Source: Exobasidium rhododendri (Eukaryota; Basidiomycota; Exobasidiomycetes; Exobasidiales; Exobasidiaceae). Taken from it: a stretch of 64,000 nucleotides of DNA. Of the stretch, positions 11,077 through 20,903 are shown piece by piece. The position numbers and the translations under genes were made by a program. The notes under the pieces were generated by a model, which had not been told where the DNA came from, did no database searches, and was given only the letters and a program-made list of their open reading frames with translations. Position 1 is the stretch's first letter; each line of letters starts with the position of its first letter. The stretch covers positions 1,984,001-2,048,000 of the forward strand of contig CP110631.1 in NCBI GenBank assembly GCA_026210745.1, in the 5' to 3' direction.

Positions 11077-14000
11077 ATGGCTCATGCCAAGCATCTAATT
11101 CCACCACACTCGTCGACTCCTCTGTACAACCCTCATGACATCAGCTCGCAAGGCCATGAGTCACCAACTTCGTCAAGACCTTTGCAGCTGTCCGATGACT
11201 CACATCTCACAGCATCTGGCTCGACACAGCACTCTCCTTCCGTAAAAGAGCTAGATTTGTTGGGCCGAAGAGGGAGGCGACGAAGGAGCTCTGAATATGT
11301 GCAGGGCTTCCATACAGATGATAATTCTGTGAGGGGAGAAAAGAAGGAGGAAGACATAGGGGAGGAGGCCACTTCCAGTGCTCTGTTGTGGTGGCAGAGA
11401 CCAAGAAGGGAAGATGTTGATGAGGAAGAGGAGCATGTTGGGTCTAGCCATGGCATGCCATCCAGAGCAGACAAGGCTACGCTCCCTCCTCTCAGAACAG
11501 ACGCTACTGTGCAAGATTCATCCTCGCTCTCCCCTTCCTTGCGGTCTCCAGCTGCTGCCTTTCTGTCGAGCATGAACGACACGTCAGCTTCACAAATCTC
11601 ACTTCTAGATATATTCAATGACACCGGTCGAGCATACTCCCTGAGCCCAAATCGTGGTCATTCACATACTGGATCAATGTCAGACGCCTCGTTAGCTTCC
11701 CTACCTCGACTGCATTCACACCTCAATTCAGAAGGGTCCAGCTTTGGACTTACCGGTGCGGCTGCACATCTATACAGCTCGGGAGAACCATCCACTAGTC
11801 GTAGCAATTTCAGCACAGTGATACTAGATGAGAATGGGGCTAGGATTGGACCAAAGGGTAGATATCTGCTGGGAAGATCTATCGGGTTCGGAGGCTTCTC
11901 TACAGTCCGCGAAGCTTGGGATTTAGGATCTGATGCTGATGGAGTAGATGTTCATGAAGACAAGACTGACATACATAGGGTGGCCGTCAAGATTACACAT
12001 TCCGAACAGGAAGAGGAGTCGGGGGAGGCAGCGACATCTGAGGACGATGAGTTGCGAATCTGGGAGACTATTCCATCACATCCCAATCTCCTTCCCCTCC
12101 TTCACCACGAACGAACGTCAGTAGTGAAGGATCCCTCTAGTCGGAAAGTGTCTACGACCAGTTTTCTAGTCATGCCCTTTTGTGAAGGGAGCTTACTGAG
12201 CTACGTCAAGTCAGAGGGTAAGCTTCCCTCATCTGACGGCAGTGCTGCTTCTACTTCATTGTCTAGGACTGCCTCATTGCAGCATTCGCATGGTGCAGGT
12301 CAAAATTCTGTCGACTCACCCGTAAACTGTACAGGTAGTCCACGGGCATCGGCCTTTCGCACAGGATCAGGTTTCGTACATCGATCACACATGGATAACA
12401 GAGTGGCGTCTGTACCTCTTTCCAGTGTCATGGGTCGCTCGCCATCCCTGGCGTATTCTCCTACAAGAGCGGGTGAGAATTCTTCCTACATTCTTCGAAG
12501 GGCATCTTCTCGCATATCACGCACACAACGACAGAGTAACGGTGTTCCCTTTTCAGCAGCCCGGGACATCATGCGGCAATTGACGGAAGCTCTGCTGTGC
12601 CTTCATACAAAGGCTGGCGTCCTACATGGCGATCTTAAGCTAGAAAATGTACTGGGTCAACGATCAGTCTCTCATTTTCTCTGCTCTCAAGATGAAGAAA
12701 CTGCTCTGAAGGAAAACAATGAAAGATACGGCACGCAGTCTATTGCCTCACTTTTTGAAAATTTGGGGTCAACAAATGAGATTATCTGTTGGAGGATAGC
12801 CGATTTCGGCCTCGCAAAGCGAGTGGACATCCATCACAGTGACATTAACAAGAAGAGACCCCACGCACACAACTACGGAGGCAGTACTGCTCAATCGACG
12901 GCACATCATCGAGCAGGTGGCAAAGGCGAAGAGAACAGGTCAAAAACCACGGATGCAAAGGCTAAAGTGGGTGGAGGAGTGAGGGGATCTTTGGCATATA
13001 CAGCGCCGGAAACTTTTCTTCCGGGAGCTGTGAATGGAGGTAGCGGGATAGAGGAGGATGGCAATAGTATCTCTCCCTTTGCACCAGACATGTGGGCTCT
13101 TGGTTGCATTCTGTACGCCCTATGCTCGGGTAAGTTGCCCTTCAGCGACACGTTTGAGCCAAGGTTGCAGATGAAGATTGCAAAGGGAACGTGGGACTTG
13201 CCGGAGAGACTGAAGCGATTCCCGGAGAGGAAGATACCCACAAAGGCACCAGGCGCAGCGGCAGCACCAACGACGTCGACAACAGCAGCAACAGGCAACC
13301 ATGCGAGTTTACGTGAACGAGATCGTAGCAGTAGTAGTAATGGAACTTTTGTCAATTCACATCTGAATCAAAGCATCAATTTCAGTGCTTCGTTGAAAGC
13401 GACACGACAATCCCCTCACAGTAAGATGAGCGGGATGATGAGTGCAGGAGTTAATGACATGAGCGCAAGTATGCCCGCCTTACAGGAAAGGGGCTTCATG
13501 GAGAATACAGGAGGCGGAGTAGGGGGAGTGACGAGGAGCACGAGCCAAACGTCGATGATTGATCACAAGACGGGAGAAGCGTTCGAAGAAGGGGAGTCCC
13601 ACTTGCAACAAGAGGAAGCAAATTCAGAGTCAGACGACGATGAAAGAATCGATCAAGTAAGAGATGGTGACAGTCAAGATCGAGTCGAGATTCGTTCTGC
13701 ATTGCGACACCTACTAGAGCCTGATCCTAGGAAGAGGTGGTCCATCGAACAATTGTCAACCTTGCCGTGGATCTCAGGTGCCAATCCTGCTCCTACCTTT
13801 TCCTTGGCAGAGAATGAAGAAGACCACCGACTTCAAGTAGTCTACCCGGGGAACATATCGTCCGTCCGATTGTCAACTTCACAAGAAGAAAGGCCCACGT
13901 TGGCTCAGACGAGTATTTCGGAGCATCCTTCTCAAGAAAGCGTTGCTGTTCGAGACGACGACGTAGGAAGAGGCAGGTCCAAAAGAAGAGAGTTCCAGGA

Positions 14001-14556
14001 GAGAAAGGATTCTCATGAGATGGTGGGAGCTGCCACACCAATCAATATCGACCGCAGTACTAGTCGCAGTCAAAGCAGACCAAGGATGAATCGAATGATC
14101 TCGTCACCCTGGGAGATGGACGGCAACAGCAGCTTTGAAAAGAAGCTCCTCGAGAAGCATGACGCAAGCACTCGGGGTGGTTGGGACGGATTTCCTGTTC
14201 AAAGGCTTGGACAGAGGAGCAATAGCGCCGATACCCATTCGAGGGGAGGCAGAAGCACGTCCAGTCATGCGAAAAGGAGTGCAAGTAGACCACGACAAAT
14301 GGACTTGTCCAAGTCACACATGTTTCCAATGAAAGAAGACTATTTTCACGTCCATGCCACGTCGGCGAGAGGTAAAAGCGATGCAGCCAGTCATTCTAGC
14401 TCTTCACGTAGTCGATCGCGAGCGAGGGACGCTCTGCAGGAGATCACCGAAAAGGAAGGCGGAAGAGATGCTAGTCCCAGTGTGTCGTCGAGGCACGAGG
14501 GTGACGTGGAGGAAAGACTATGGTGGCAGCGAGGAAGGAAAGGGACGGAGAGGTAA
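11077..14556 (+). CDS. serine/threonine kinase with large insertions, non-RD type
   Basis: Single exon, 1,159 residues from the first ATG in the frame. The kinase core spans about residues 260-900, more than twice the normal size because of Ser-rich insertions. Motifs seen: GFGGFSTVREAW glycine loop (about 269), VAVK lysine (302-305), HGDLKLEN catalytic loop (517), DFGLAKR (576), YTAPE (about 641), DMWALGCILYAL (671) and DPRKRWSIEQL closing the domain (about 883). The HRD arginine is replaced by Gly, so it should not need classical activation-loop phosphorylation. The catalytic Asp, metal-binding Asn and DFG are intact, so it should be active. The flanks are disordered and rich in Ser/Arg. 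I cannot place it in a named kinase subfamily. It converges with the HIT gene 140 bp downstream. Confidence 0.85.
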   Translation: MAHAKHLIPPHSSTPLYNPHDISSQGHESPTSSRPLQLSDDSHLTASGSTQHSPSVKELDLLGRRGRRRRSSEYVQGFHTDDNSVRGEKKEEDIGEEATSSALLWWQRPRREDVDEEEEHVGSSHGMPSRADKATLPPLRTDATVQDSSSLSPSLRSPAAAFLSSMNDTSASQISLLDIFNDTGRAYSLSPNRGHSHTGSMSDASLASLPRLHSHLNSEGSSFGLTGAAAHLYSSGEPSTSRSNFSTVILDENGARIGPKGRYLLGRSIGFGGFSTVREAWDLGSDADGVDVHEDKTDIHRVAVKITHSEQEEESGEAATSEDDELRIWETIPSHPNLLPLLHHERTSVVKDPSSRKVSTTSFLVMPFCEGSLLSYVKSEGKLPSSDGSAASTSLSRTASLQHSHGAGQNSVDSPVNCTGSPRASAFRTGSGFVHRSHMDNRVASVPLSSVMGRSPSLAYSPTRAGENSSYILRRASSRISRTQRQSNGVPFSAARDIMRQLTEALLCLHTKAGVLHGDLKLENVLGQRSVSHFLCSQDEETALKENNERYGTQSIASLFENLGSTNEIICWRIADFGLAKRVDIHHSDINKKRPHAHNYGGSTAQSTAHHRAGGKGEENRSKTTDAKAKVGGGVRGSLAYTAPETFLPGAVNGGSGIEEDGNSISPFAPDMWALGCILYALCSGKLPFSDTFEPRLQMKIAKGTWDLPERLKRFPERKIPTKAPGAAAAPTTSTTAATGNHASLRERDRSSSSNGTFVNSHLNQSINFSASLKATRQSPHSKMSGMMSAGVNDMSASMPALQERGFMENTGGGVGGVTRSTSQTSMIDHKTGEAFEEGESHLQQEEANSESDDDERIDQVRDGDSQDRVEIRSALRHLLEPDPRKRWSIEQLSTLPWISGANPAPTFSLAENEEDHRLQVVYPGNISSVRLSTSQEERPTLAQTSISEHPSQESVAVRDDDVGRGRSKRREFQERKDSHEMVGAATPINIDRSTSRSQSRPRMNRMISSPWEMDGNSSFEKKLLEKHDASTRGGWDGFPVQRLGQRSNSADTHSRGGRSTSSHAKRSASRPRQMDLSKSHMFPMKEDYFHVHATSARGKSDAASHSSSSRSRSRARDALQEITEKEGGRDASPSVSSRHEGDVEERLWWQRGRKGTER

Positions 14557-14696
14557 TCTGTTCCAGTGTGCAAAGTACATCTCTTTAATCCACCACCCCA
14601 TGTCATGTATACTATATCACCTTCCATGGAGTGTATTTGCAGCGAACGCTTTGAATTGACATCAACTTCACAGACTACAAGTAGATCTCCTCTCTC

Positions 14697-15348
14697 CTAA
14701 AGCTTCTGCTTCATCTCCTCAAAGAGCTGGTTTAAAATGGAGGGGTTAAAGGGGTTTTTTCAGCGAGGATCAAGGTTAATGAGAATGACACAAGCTCACC
14801 TTGTTGAGTTCTTCCTTGGAAGGGTGAGTGATAGGCCAAGCGCCGTCCTTCATGACGAGCCCACTTTCAGGAGACAGCTTTGGGATGACATGGACTGCGC
14901 AATGGAGAGCGAAGGTGTCAGGAAGGCAAGGACGTCATTGGTGATCACATGATTGAACCTTTCCTCCACACTTACAATGCACATGGTCTACTGCTTGATG
15001 AGCAGCTTTACCGTTGTTCTGGAGGATGTTGTAGTCTTGAGCTCCTGTTGCCTTGACGATCTTCTTGACGATCGGAAGAAGCTCAGTCAGATGTTCGTCA
15101 GGTAATTCGTGCAATTTCGCAGCATGGTATTTGGGAATGATCAAAGAATGATAAGGTGCAATAGGTCCAATATCCATAAAGGCAAACGTGTTCTCTGTTT
15201 CATACAGCTTCATGGACGGTATTTTGCCGGCTACAATCTTGCAAAAGATGCTGCAGTAGAAAGGTAGTCAGGAGGCTTCCAAGTGTCAAAAGTCAGACAC
15301 CTCTAGATCTTTAGAAGCTCGTACTGACCAATTGGCGTCGGTTGCCAT
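14697..15348 (-). CDS. HNT1: HIT-family nucleotide hydrolase (Hnt1/HINT type)
   Basis: Four exons: 15348-15329 (20 nt), 15250-14976, 14894-14800 and 14726-14697; 139 residues. HINT enzymes hydrolyse adenosine phosphoramidates (AMP-NH2, AMP-lysine). The N-terminal CIFCKIVAGKIPS, restored by splicing across the 78-nt first intron (donor GTCAGT, weaker than its neighbours), PIAPYHSLIIPKYH, and the histidine triad AVDHVHFHVIPK (H96-V-H98-F-H100), rebuilt across the second intron, identify it. The last intron places the final nine codons (LFEEMKQKL) in a tiny exon. It is divergent from SPT4. Confidence 0.93.
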
Positions 15349-15402
15349 CTTGAGTAGTGGACGTGTGAGGAACGTGTTGGACGACTGGACTGCACGAGTG
15401 CT

Positions 15403-15435
15403 GAGAGAGAGAGAGAGTGTGTGTGTGTGTGTGTG
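15403..15435. repeat. (GA)n(GT)n compound microsatellite
   Basis: About 14 nt of GA repeats pass directly into about 18 nt of GT repeats, inside the HNT1/SPT4 divergent promoter. A shorter tract of the same build is at 63552-63573. Confidence 0.9.
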
Positions 15436-15551
15436 CCGAGAGTACGATATACTGACACTTCGATAGGTGGGTCTATATTGAGACAGAGCGCGGAGGTAGT
15501 GAGTATCGATCGCTGAACTCTAATTGTGGAGAAGGTCGAATATTGTAGGAG

Positions 15552-15557
15552 CACGTG
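15552..15557. promoter_or_regulatory. CACGTG E-box
   Basis: Context GCACGTGGC, 142 bp upstream of the SPT4 ATG and 204 bp upstream of the HNT1 ATG. The same CACGTGGC octamer occurs before RPL17 at 20648. Confidence 0.45.
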
Positions 15558-15693
15558 GCGATGCTACCACAATTCCGTGCGGTGACTGATCTTACATCCA
15601 CGCCGTACATACATACATACTGTACGTCCATACCTTTTTCCCTGCTAACGACCACCGTGTGCACAACAGCTACTTCACTCCCTCCCCAGATCC

Positions 15694-16162
15694 ATGTCGA
15701 GTCGAGCGGAGCATCTTCGAGCATGTCTTGGATGTAGTTTTGTACAAAGGGCAAAGGAATTCGGTCAAAGAGGATGTCCAAATTGTGAACTTATCTTGGC
15801 GGTATGTTGTACAGTCTCTATTTCCAGTCTTCAAAACTTAATTTTGAAGAAGCAGCTAATCGTCTCCCTTTTTTCTATCTCTCTTTCGCACTATCACAGA
15901 TGACTCAAGACCAAAGCAGGGTGATTGAGTGTACGACAAGCAGATTCGACGGGCTCATCGCCATGATCAACCCAGAGCAAAGTTGGGTTGCAAAGTGGAA
16001 TCGTATTGGTGAGTGAGCAGCGGAAAGGACGAGGACGGATGGAATGCGTACAGCTATGCTGATCACCCGCAACAATGCACCGCAGAGAAACGAGTTCCCG
16101 GCCTGTATGCAGTCAAGACTTCCGGTCAGCTACCCGAATATTTGCGAGAGAAGATGGGTTAA
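15694..16162 (+). CDS. SPT4: transcription elongation factor Spt4
   Basis: Exons 15694-15801, 15900-16008 and 16086-16162, 97 residues (Spt4 is usually 100-120). Spt4 pairs with Spt5 as DSIF on RNA polymerase II and helps it through chromatin. The four-Cys zinc finger is complete: C11-LG-C14 in LRACLGCSFVQ and C28-PN-C31 in GCPNCE. The second exon gives VIECTTSRFDGLIAMINP and ESWVAKW-like QSWVAKWNRI, the third PGLYAVKTSGQLPEYL, all Spt4 hallmarks. All three exons are in phase with GT-AG ends. It converges with the KH-protein gene. Confidence 0.96.
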
Positions 16163-16552
16163 AAGAGGTGCATTTTACCGAGAACAATGCGACTTAGTGA
16201 ATCAACCAAACATCCTAGAGCAGCCGAAGAGAGATTTCACGTTTAATTGTTTTGTATTTGTGCTTTGACATACTTTCGAGACATCAATGGTAGAGAGGAG
16301 ATGAAAATGAAACGGGGGGAGATTGAAAGGAGTGACGGGTTTGGAGAGGGCTCTTGGGATAATCAGATCATCATTACCAAGAGCCCACGACGTAGAGAAG
16401 AGGGGTGAATTGATTTGAGATGAGTCCATTCAACGATCGAATGCTTTTTGGGTTTGTTGGAGGAACGTGGTAGAGGTGCACTCGAAGTTAGAAGACCAAC
16501 AGGGCGAGCGAGCACTTGCAGTGTCTTTCCGATTGCTTGAAGGCGGCTTTCT
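16163..16552. other. convergent intergenic region
   Basis: 390 bp between the stops of SPT4 (+) and the KH-protein gene (-), so it should hold two 3' UTRs. Overlapping short ORFs on both strands have no family likeness and no exon signals. Nothing else is seen. Confidence 0.55.
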
Positions 16553-18222
16553 CTAGCGTCCACCGTTGGCCATCCTATTTAAAGCGCAGTATTAGGGTCA
16601 AATCTTTCTTATGGAGCAACGGACTGTCTCTCTCCTTTACACAGAAACACTCACCTCAACTTCTCTTGTTCCAGTCTCTGGTACAGCAATTGGACGGCCA
16701 TCTGGATATTGGCAGGAGGACCAGCTAGTAGAGAAAGGGAGGAGGAGGAGAAGAAGAAGAAGAAGAAGAAGAAGAAGATGTGTCAGTGGGAAAAGTGTTG
16801 GTCGTGTATGCACACCCTGCCCACTCACTAATCGTCACCAGTCGCTCTGAGCCACTACCGCCGGCTGCAATTCCCGCACCTGGCTCCATGATCTTGATGT
16901 GACTCCCACTCATCTGCCTTACTTCGTTAATCTTCTGACCACCTTTTCCGATGATACATCCCACCAGATCGTTTGGCACAAAGATTTGCTGTGTTTGTGA
17001 GCCAGGTGGGACTTGAGAAGCGCTGGAGGGAGCGAAAGCAGCTCCTGGTACTTGTGGCATTGCACCGGGGTATCCATAGCCGGCAGCAGCAACAGCAGCA
17101 GCTGTGACGGGGGCCGCACCTCCTGCGAATCCTTGAGGTGCACCAGGTGGTCGAGATGGCCCAGCGGTGGGTCGGTAGCTCAGATTGTTGGCCGTACGAT
17201 CTTGATGTTCGAGCAAGATCGTGCCGACATAGTACACGGCAATGTGAACGGCGTCTGCCACTCCAGAAATGTTGAGAACACGCTGAGCCAAACAAAACAC
17301 GATCAGTAAAAGACAGACTGTCATGCGCAGAATCGGAGGTCGACTCTCACCTCCGTACTACCAGGGAGCATGGCTTCTCCCGCAGTCAATCGAGCCCCAC
17401 TGGCTTCTTGAATTTCCTTGATCTTGCTGCCCTGCTTTCCAATGACGGATCCCATACGAGAATGCGGCACGATGAATCGTATCGTCACAGCTCGACTGCC
17501 AGGAACAGAGGCTTGATCAAATGGCTCATCGTTGATACGACGTACAATCAGACCGAAGGCCTGTCAAGAGTAAGACATCATCTCATTAGCTACTAACATC
17601 TTCTCTTGAGAACACGCCAGGCAGAACGTACCTTGCTGACAGCATCAAGTGGACCTGCTACAGTCAAGATCCTCTCTGGATTACCGGGTAAGCTTTCACT
17701 CTGTGGGTGAGGCAAGTAAGTCGTCGTGGAACATGAGCATCATCAACCTTTGCTAAATTTCTATCTCCCGCTACCGTCTGCCCAGTCGACACTCACTATA
17801 GTCAGTTTTGCTCCGCTCTTCTCTCTGATTTCATTAATGTGCTTTCCCTGCTTGCCGATAATGACACTAGCATCACCCGTCACAATCAAAGCTCTGATGG
17901 CAATGTTGGCTGGTTGTCCATCAGCATCGGCATGACCGCTGTCTTCCATTGAGCCTTGCAGAATTCCTTCTCCATCTCCCTGTTCTTCTTTATTTTCCAT
18001 ATCAGCTTCTTCTCCCTCATGAGGCAAGCCCAATTCTACTGCATCGACTTCATCATTCTTGCCAGTATTTACTGAGCCGTCTGATGCCATATCTTCGGAC
18101 TTCTCTTCTGAGTCTCGTGCGGCTGCTGATTGCTTTTCCTCTTCTTCTTTCGCTCGCTTGGATTCGTTCCCTAAGGTCTGTTGTGGTGATGGTGATCTGG
18201 CTCGTTTTGTCGTTTCTGCCAT
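16553..18222 (-). CDS. triple-KH RNA-binding protein (Hek2/Pbp2/PCBP type)
   Basis: Six exons: 18222-17797, 17700-17632, 17560-17351, 17282-16829, 16724-16655 and 16574-16553; 416 residues. Three KH domains are restored by splicing: KH1 about 107-176 (loop GKQG 123-126), KH2 about 189-265 (GKQG 206-209) and KH3 about 333-408 (GKGG 347-350). An acidic, Lys/Glu-rich N-terminus (1-100) and an Ala/Gly/Pro linker (270-330) surround them. Proteins of this layout (yeast Hek2/Khd1 and Pbp2, S. pombe Rnc1, human PCBP1/2) bind C- or U-rich RNA and control mRNA localisation, stability or translation. All intron phases agree. Which ortholog this is cannot be settled by eye. Confidence 0.92.
16741..16780. 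repeat. GAA/GGA trinucleotide microsatellite in an intron
   Basis: A (GGA)n(GAA)n run on the plus strand. On the gene strand it is a TTC/TCC polypyrimidine tract leading to the CTACTAG acceptor of KH-protein exon 5, so it may act as a natural splicing signal that can vary in length. Confidence 0.85.
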
Positions 18223-18699
18223 ACCAGCAAGTCAAGTGTCAGAACAAAGCAACAAGAGTAATTTCAGGGAAAGAAGAGAATCCTCTGTTCCAGAGCGAAA
18301 CAAAGTTATCAAGTGGGCGCGATGGAGTGAGGAAGATTGGTGTGTGTGTGTGTGTGCGGAAGTATATAGGAGAAGGTGGAGCGAGGCTGGGAAGGAGACA
18401 GAAGTGGAATGTCAGGAGCGTAATGATAAGAGGACAGAAGAGATAGTCTCTTCCAGTTGTATTGTTCCGAAGGAATGGAAGGCACCGGAAGTTGTGCAAA
18501 GAGATGTGATTAGGGGAGGGATCCCAACGTGCTGCAATCGATGGAAGAGCGAACGAATGCTGTTTGATATGCTGCTGCCCAGACCAATTCGCTCGTCGCA
18601 TCGACCGTCCTGTCCCATCTCTTTCCTAAGCCGCCTCTACAGAGGTCTCTTGCAGCTTTTGCGACATTCACGTATGGCCACGCTTCAAACGCAACTCAC
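18223..18699. other. intergenic, promoter of the KH-protein gene
   Basis: 477 bp upstream of the KH-protein start. A (GT)n run sits at 18339-18356. Long overlapping frames exist on both strands (for example 18059-18703 plus, 18618-18412 minus) but they overlap the real KH exon or lack splice support. A minus-strand frame at about 18660-18500 could be a second exon of the orphan ORF upstream; see that entry. Confidence 0.45.
18339..18356. repeat. (GT)n microsatellite
   Basis: Nine GT units in the 5' region of the KH-protein gene. Confidence 0.85.
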
Positions 18700-18969
18700 C
18701 TAGTCTTGATCACCTTGCACTGCTGAGATGAGTCTTTTCAAATGGCGAATCGAGTCTGATTCTTGCTTCGGCTGCAATCCTGAAATGTCAGACTTTGAAG
18801 AGCGAAGGCGGACGGGAACAGCGCAGAGAAGACACGAGGAGTGCAAAGAGCGTCGTAGTAGGGAAAGAGGGAGAGGAGTAGTCTGCCGTACGGTGGTGGG
18901 ATTAAAGTAGTAGAGGAAGGAGAAGGCGTTGCGAAGGCTCTGGGGGCGTAAAGATCGACTGCTGCTCAT
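18700..18969 (-). CDS. small orphan protein with mitochondrial-type N-terminus
   Basis: An 89-residue ORF from a true ATG. The N-terminus (MSSSRSLRPQSLRNAFSFLY, then RRSLHSSCLL) is rich in Arg and Ser and lacks acidic residues for about 60 positions, as in a mitochondrial presequence; the rest is polar and I do not recognise it. The stop codon TAG is followed at once by a perfect donor (GTGAGT), which is suspicious: either a 3' UTR intron starts there, or the true gene splices earlier, at AAG|GTGATC, into a frame that stays open for 48 codons from about 18655. No family supports either reading. The gene itself is uncertain. Confidence 0.38.
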   Translation of the reverse strand: MSSSRSLRPQSLRNAFSFLYYFNPTTVRQTTPLPLSLLRRSLHSSCLLCAVPVRLRSSKSDISGLQPKQESDSIRHLKRLISAVQGDQD

Positions 18970-19472
18970 TGCACTACAGTACTTAGGTTTTTTTTAGCTG
19001 CATTTTCCACACATTTCTCGCGCGGTCTTCGATTCGAGGAATCGTTGAATCTTTCTCGAGCCAAGAAAAGCGCGGGACAGGGCAGAAGACCAATAACGTC
19101 AAATCTCGAACGAGCGCAGCGGCACTTATTGCAGGACAGTCAACAGTGCGCGGAGAGGGGTTCATGAAGAAAGACACCCCTTCACAGTGATGACCAGCGC
19201 AAAAGATTATCACACGAAAGATGAAACTGCTCTGACCAGGAATGGAGGCAAGGAGGTCCTCACAGAAAAAGACGACGCACATGCACGGAAAACCCCCCTG
19301 TCGCCTTGACGCATCACGCTCCACGACACCACTCCTTCTAGATCACTGTGCTCTGACAACGATATTGTTTTCTCTCCTCTCCTGAGCTCAGTAATCTACA
19401 ATGAAATACGGCGGCGAGCCAAAACCTTTTTTAAAAAAGGGCAAATCTGTCTTTTGGGACCGAGCGAGGTGA
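18970..19472. other. intergenic between the orphan ORF and RPL17
   Basis: 503 bp downstream of RPL17. The minus-strand frame 19324-18983 is Cys/Phe-rich and looks like chance. I looked for tRNA-like B boxes and found none convincing. Confidence 0.45.
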
Positions 19473-20478
19473 TTAAGCGCTGGTGATGGCAGCTCGCGAT
19501 GCAGTGACACGCTTCTTTGCCAATTGACGCTTATTCAGTCGTTGCGCAAGAGCTGAGCTGTCGGCCTTGGGTACTTGCGATGCAGGCTCAGTCTGCAGAA
19601 AGGCAAAATAAAAATAAGAGCGTTGTCCAGCACAATGGCCACTTTATTCTCGTCGTGTACTTACCAAGTGGACTTCGACGTGGCAAGGGTGTCCTTGGTA
19701 TGGGTTGATTCGACCGTGAGCTCGGTATGTTCTGCGTCTGGTCTTTGGTGCTTGGTTGACGACAATGTTCTTAATGATCAGTTCTTCAGTCTCCAATCCC
19801 TTTCCTTCTGCGTTGGCCTCGGCATTCTTCAGCAAATTCAAGATGAACTTGACAGACTTGACGGGCCATCGACCTGGAAACAGTGGCAATCATGTCAGCA
19901 GGCCATTCAGATAATACAACTCTGCATTTGCATTTCTTATCGTGCTCCCTCTCGACATTAAAGCGCTTACCTTGAGTGGTCTTGAATTCTTTAGCCTGTT
20001 GGGTTCGGCCAACACCACCGTTGAATCTTCGGAATGGAATGCATTGCTTCTTCTCTTGAACATTTGCCAAGTATGCAAAAGCTTTCTGCAGCTTCATTCC
20101 AGAGAGAGCAGCAGCAGTCTCACGAGTGTTCTTGAAGTGGACTCGCAAGTATTCACCTCGAGAGCGCGAGGTCTTTTCCACCAATTTGGAATCGTCGTAA
20201 GCGTAGCGAACCTGTCCAGTGAGAATGAAGGATTAACAAGCTGATTCAGACAATTCTAACATCGGCCGTTCGCTTCCATAGCTATGCTGTTCTGCCCGCC
20301 CTCTACTACTCCATACAAGGTGGTCCAGCCCTCTCCTTTACCCTGGCATCGCTCCGTCGATTTGTCTCTCCAGACAACTTTGATGCATTCCCAGTGTCCT
20401 CAATCCGGGCATCCTCTCCCAATGCCCTGCAGGTCCCTTCAATTGCTCTGTTCCACCTTTTCCAGCACTACTCACCAT
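19473..20478 (-). CDS. RPL17: 60S ribosomal protein L17 (uL22)
   Basis: Four exons: 20478-20476 (the ATG alone), 20211-19971, 19873-19665 and 19592-19473; 190 residues. uL22 lines the nascent-peptide exit tunnel. The sequence tracks yeast Rpl17: [75 protein letters not shown] and [20 protein letters not shown]. Exon 1 is only the start codon, followed directly by GTGAGT, and the first intron is 264 nt, the longest I placed here; long first introns close to the ATG are typical of ribosomal-protein genes. I found no C/D-box snoRNA motif pair in that intron. A CACGTGGC E-box lies 170 bp upstream of the ATG. Confidence 0.96.
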
Positions 20479-20903
20479 CTTGACGTAGTATCGATGTTAA
20501 GGCGGATGAAGCAGAAAGACTTAGTATCTACAGGCTCTCTGATTCTTTGGACTTCTCGAGTGCTGCCGCCCGACACTCAATCCGACTAGATTCGCGCCCG
20601 TGGCCGATCAGGCTGAAGGCATTAGCTGCGGCGCGGCCAAGTTCAAGACACGTGGCGCATCGGATGCTTTCCCCTTTTCCCTTGTTAATCTAATACAATC
20701 CGTAAACAGCATGATATGTATCAGATATTGTATTGTATCGAAATTGGGTTGACTACTCGTCCGAGAGCGTGTAAACCTATTTTTTTTTGCTTGGTAGAGA
20801 TGTGGCAACATGTTAGTGGCATGAAGCTGATGAAATTTTACAGCATCTATGTACCAGTACGGACAGATATGAGCGAAAAGAAGAGGCGGAGTGGCTTTTA
20901 GAG
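20479..20903. promoter_or_regulatory. RPL17 promoter region
   Basis: 425 bp between RPL17 and the 3' end of the membrane-protein gene, both minus strand. It holds a CACGTGGC E-box at 20648-20653. Short ORFs (for example 20811-20608) are unsupported. Confidence 0.55.
20648..20653. promoter_or_regulatory. CACGTG E-box
   Basis: Context ACACGTGGC, 170 bp upstream of the RPL17 start codon. It shares the CACGTGGC octamer with the HNT1/SPT4 promoter. Confidence 0.45.

Larger units (their letters stand above)
15349..15693. promoter_or_regulatory. divergent promoter, HNT1 / SPT4
   Basis: A 345-bp gap between two outward-facing start codons. It contains a compound (GA)n(GT)n microsatellite at 15403-15435 and a CACGTGGC E-box at 15552. 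The minus-strand open frame 15473-15781 covers both the gap and SPT4 exon 1 and looks like a chance frame. Confidence 0.55.

Noticed and set aside
12906-13355. Long antisense ORF (149 aa) inside the kinase gene
   Set aside because: Mirror of a Ser/Arg-rich coding strand; no family likeness and no promoter or splice context.
18059-18703. Plus-strand 214-aa ORF
   Set aside because: It overlaps exon 1 of the KH-protein gene on the opposite strand; composition is that of an antisense frame.
20212-20475. Possible snoRNA in the long RPL17 intron
   Set aside because: I looked for C (RTGATGA) and D (CTGA) boxes in proper spacing and found no matching pair.
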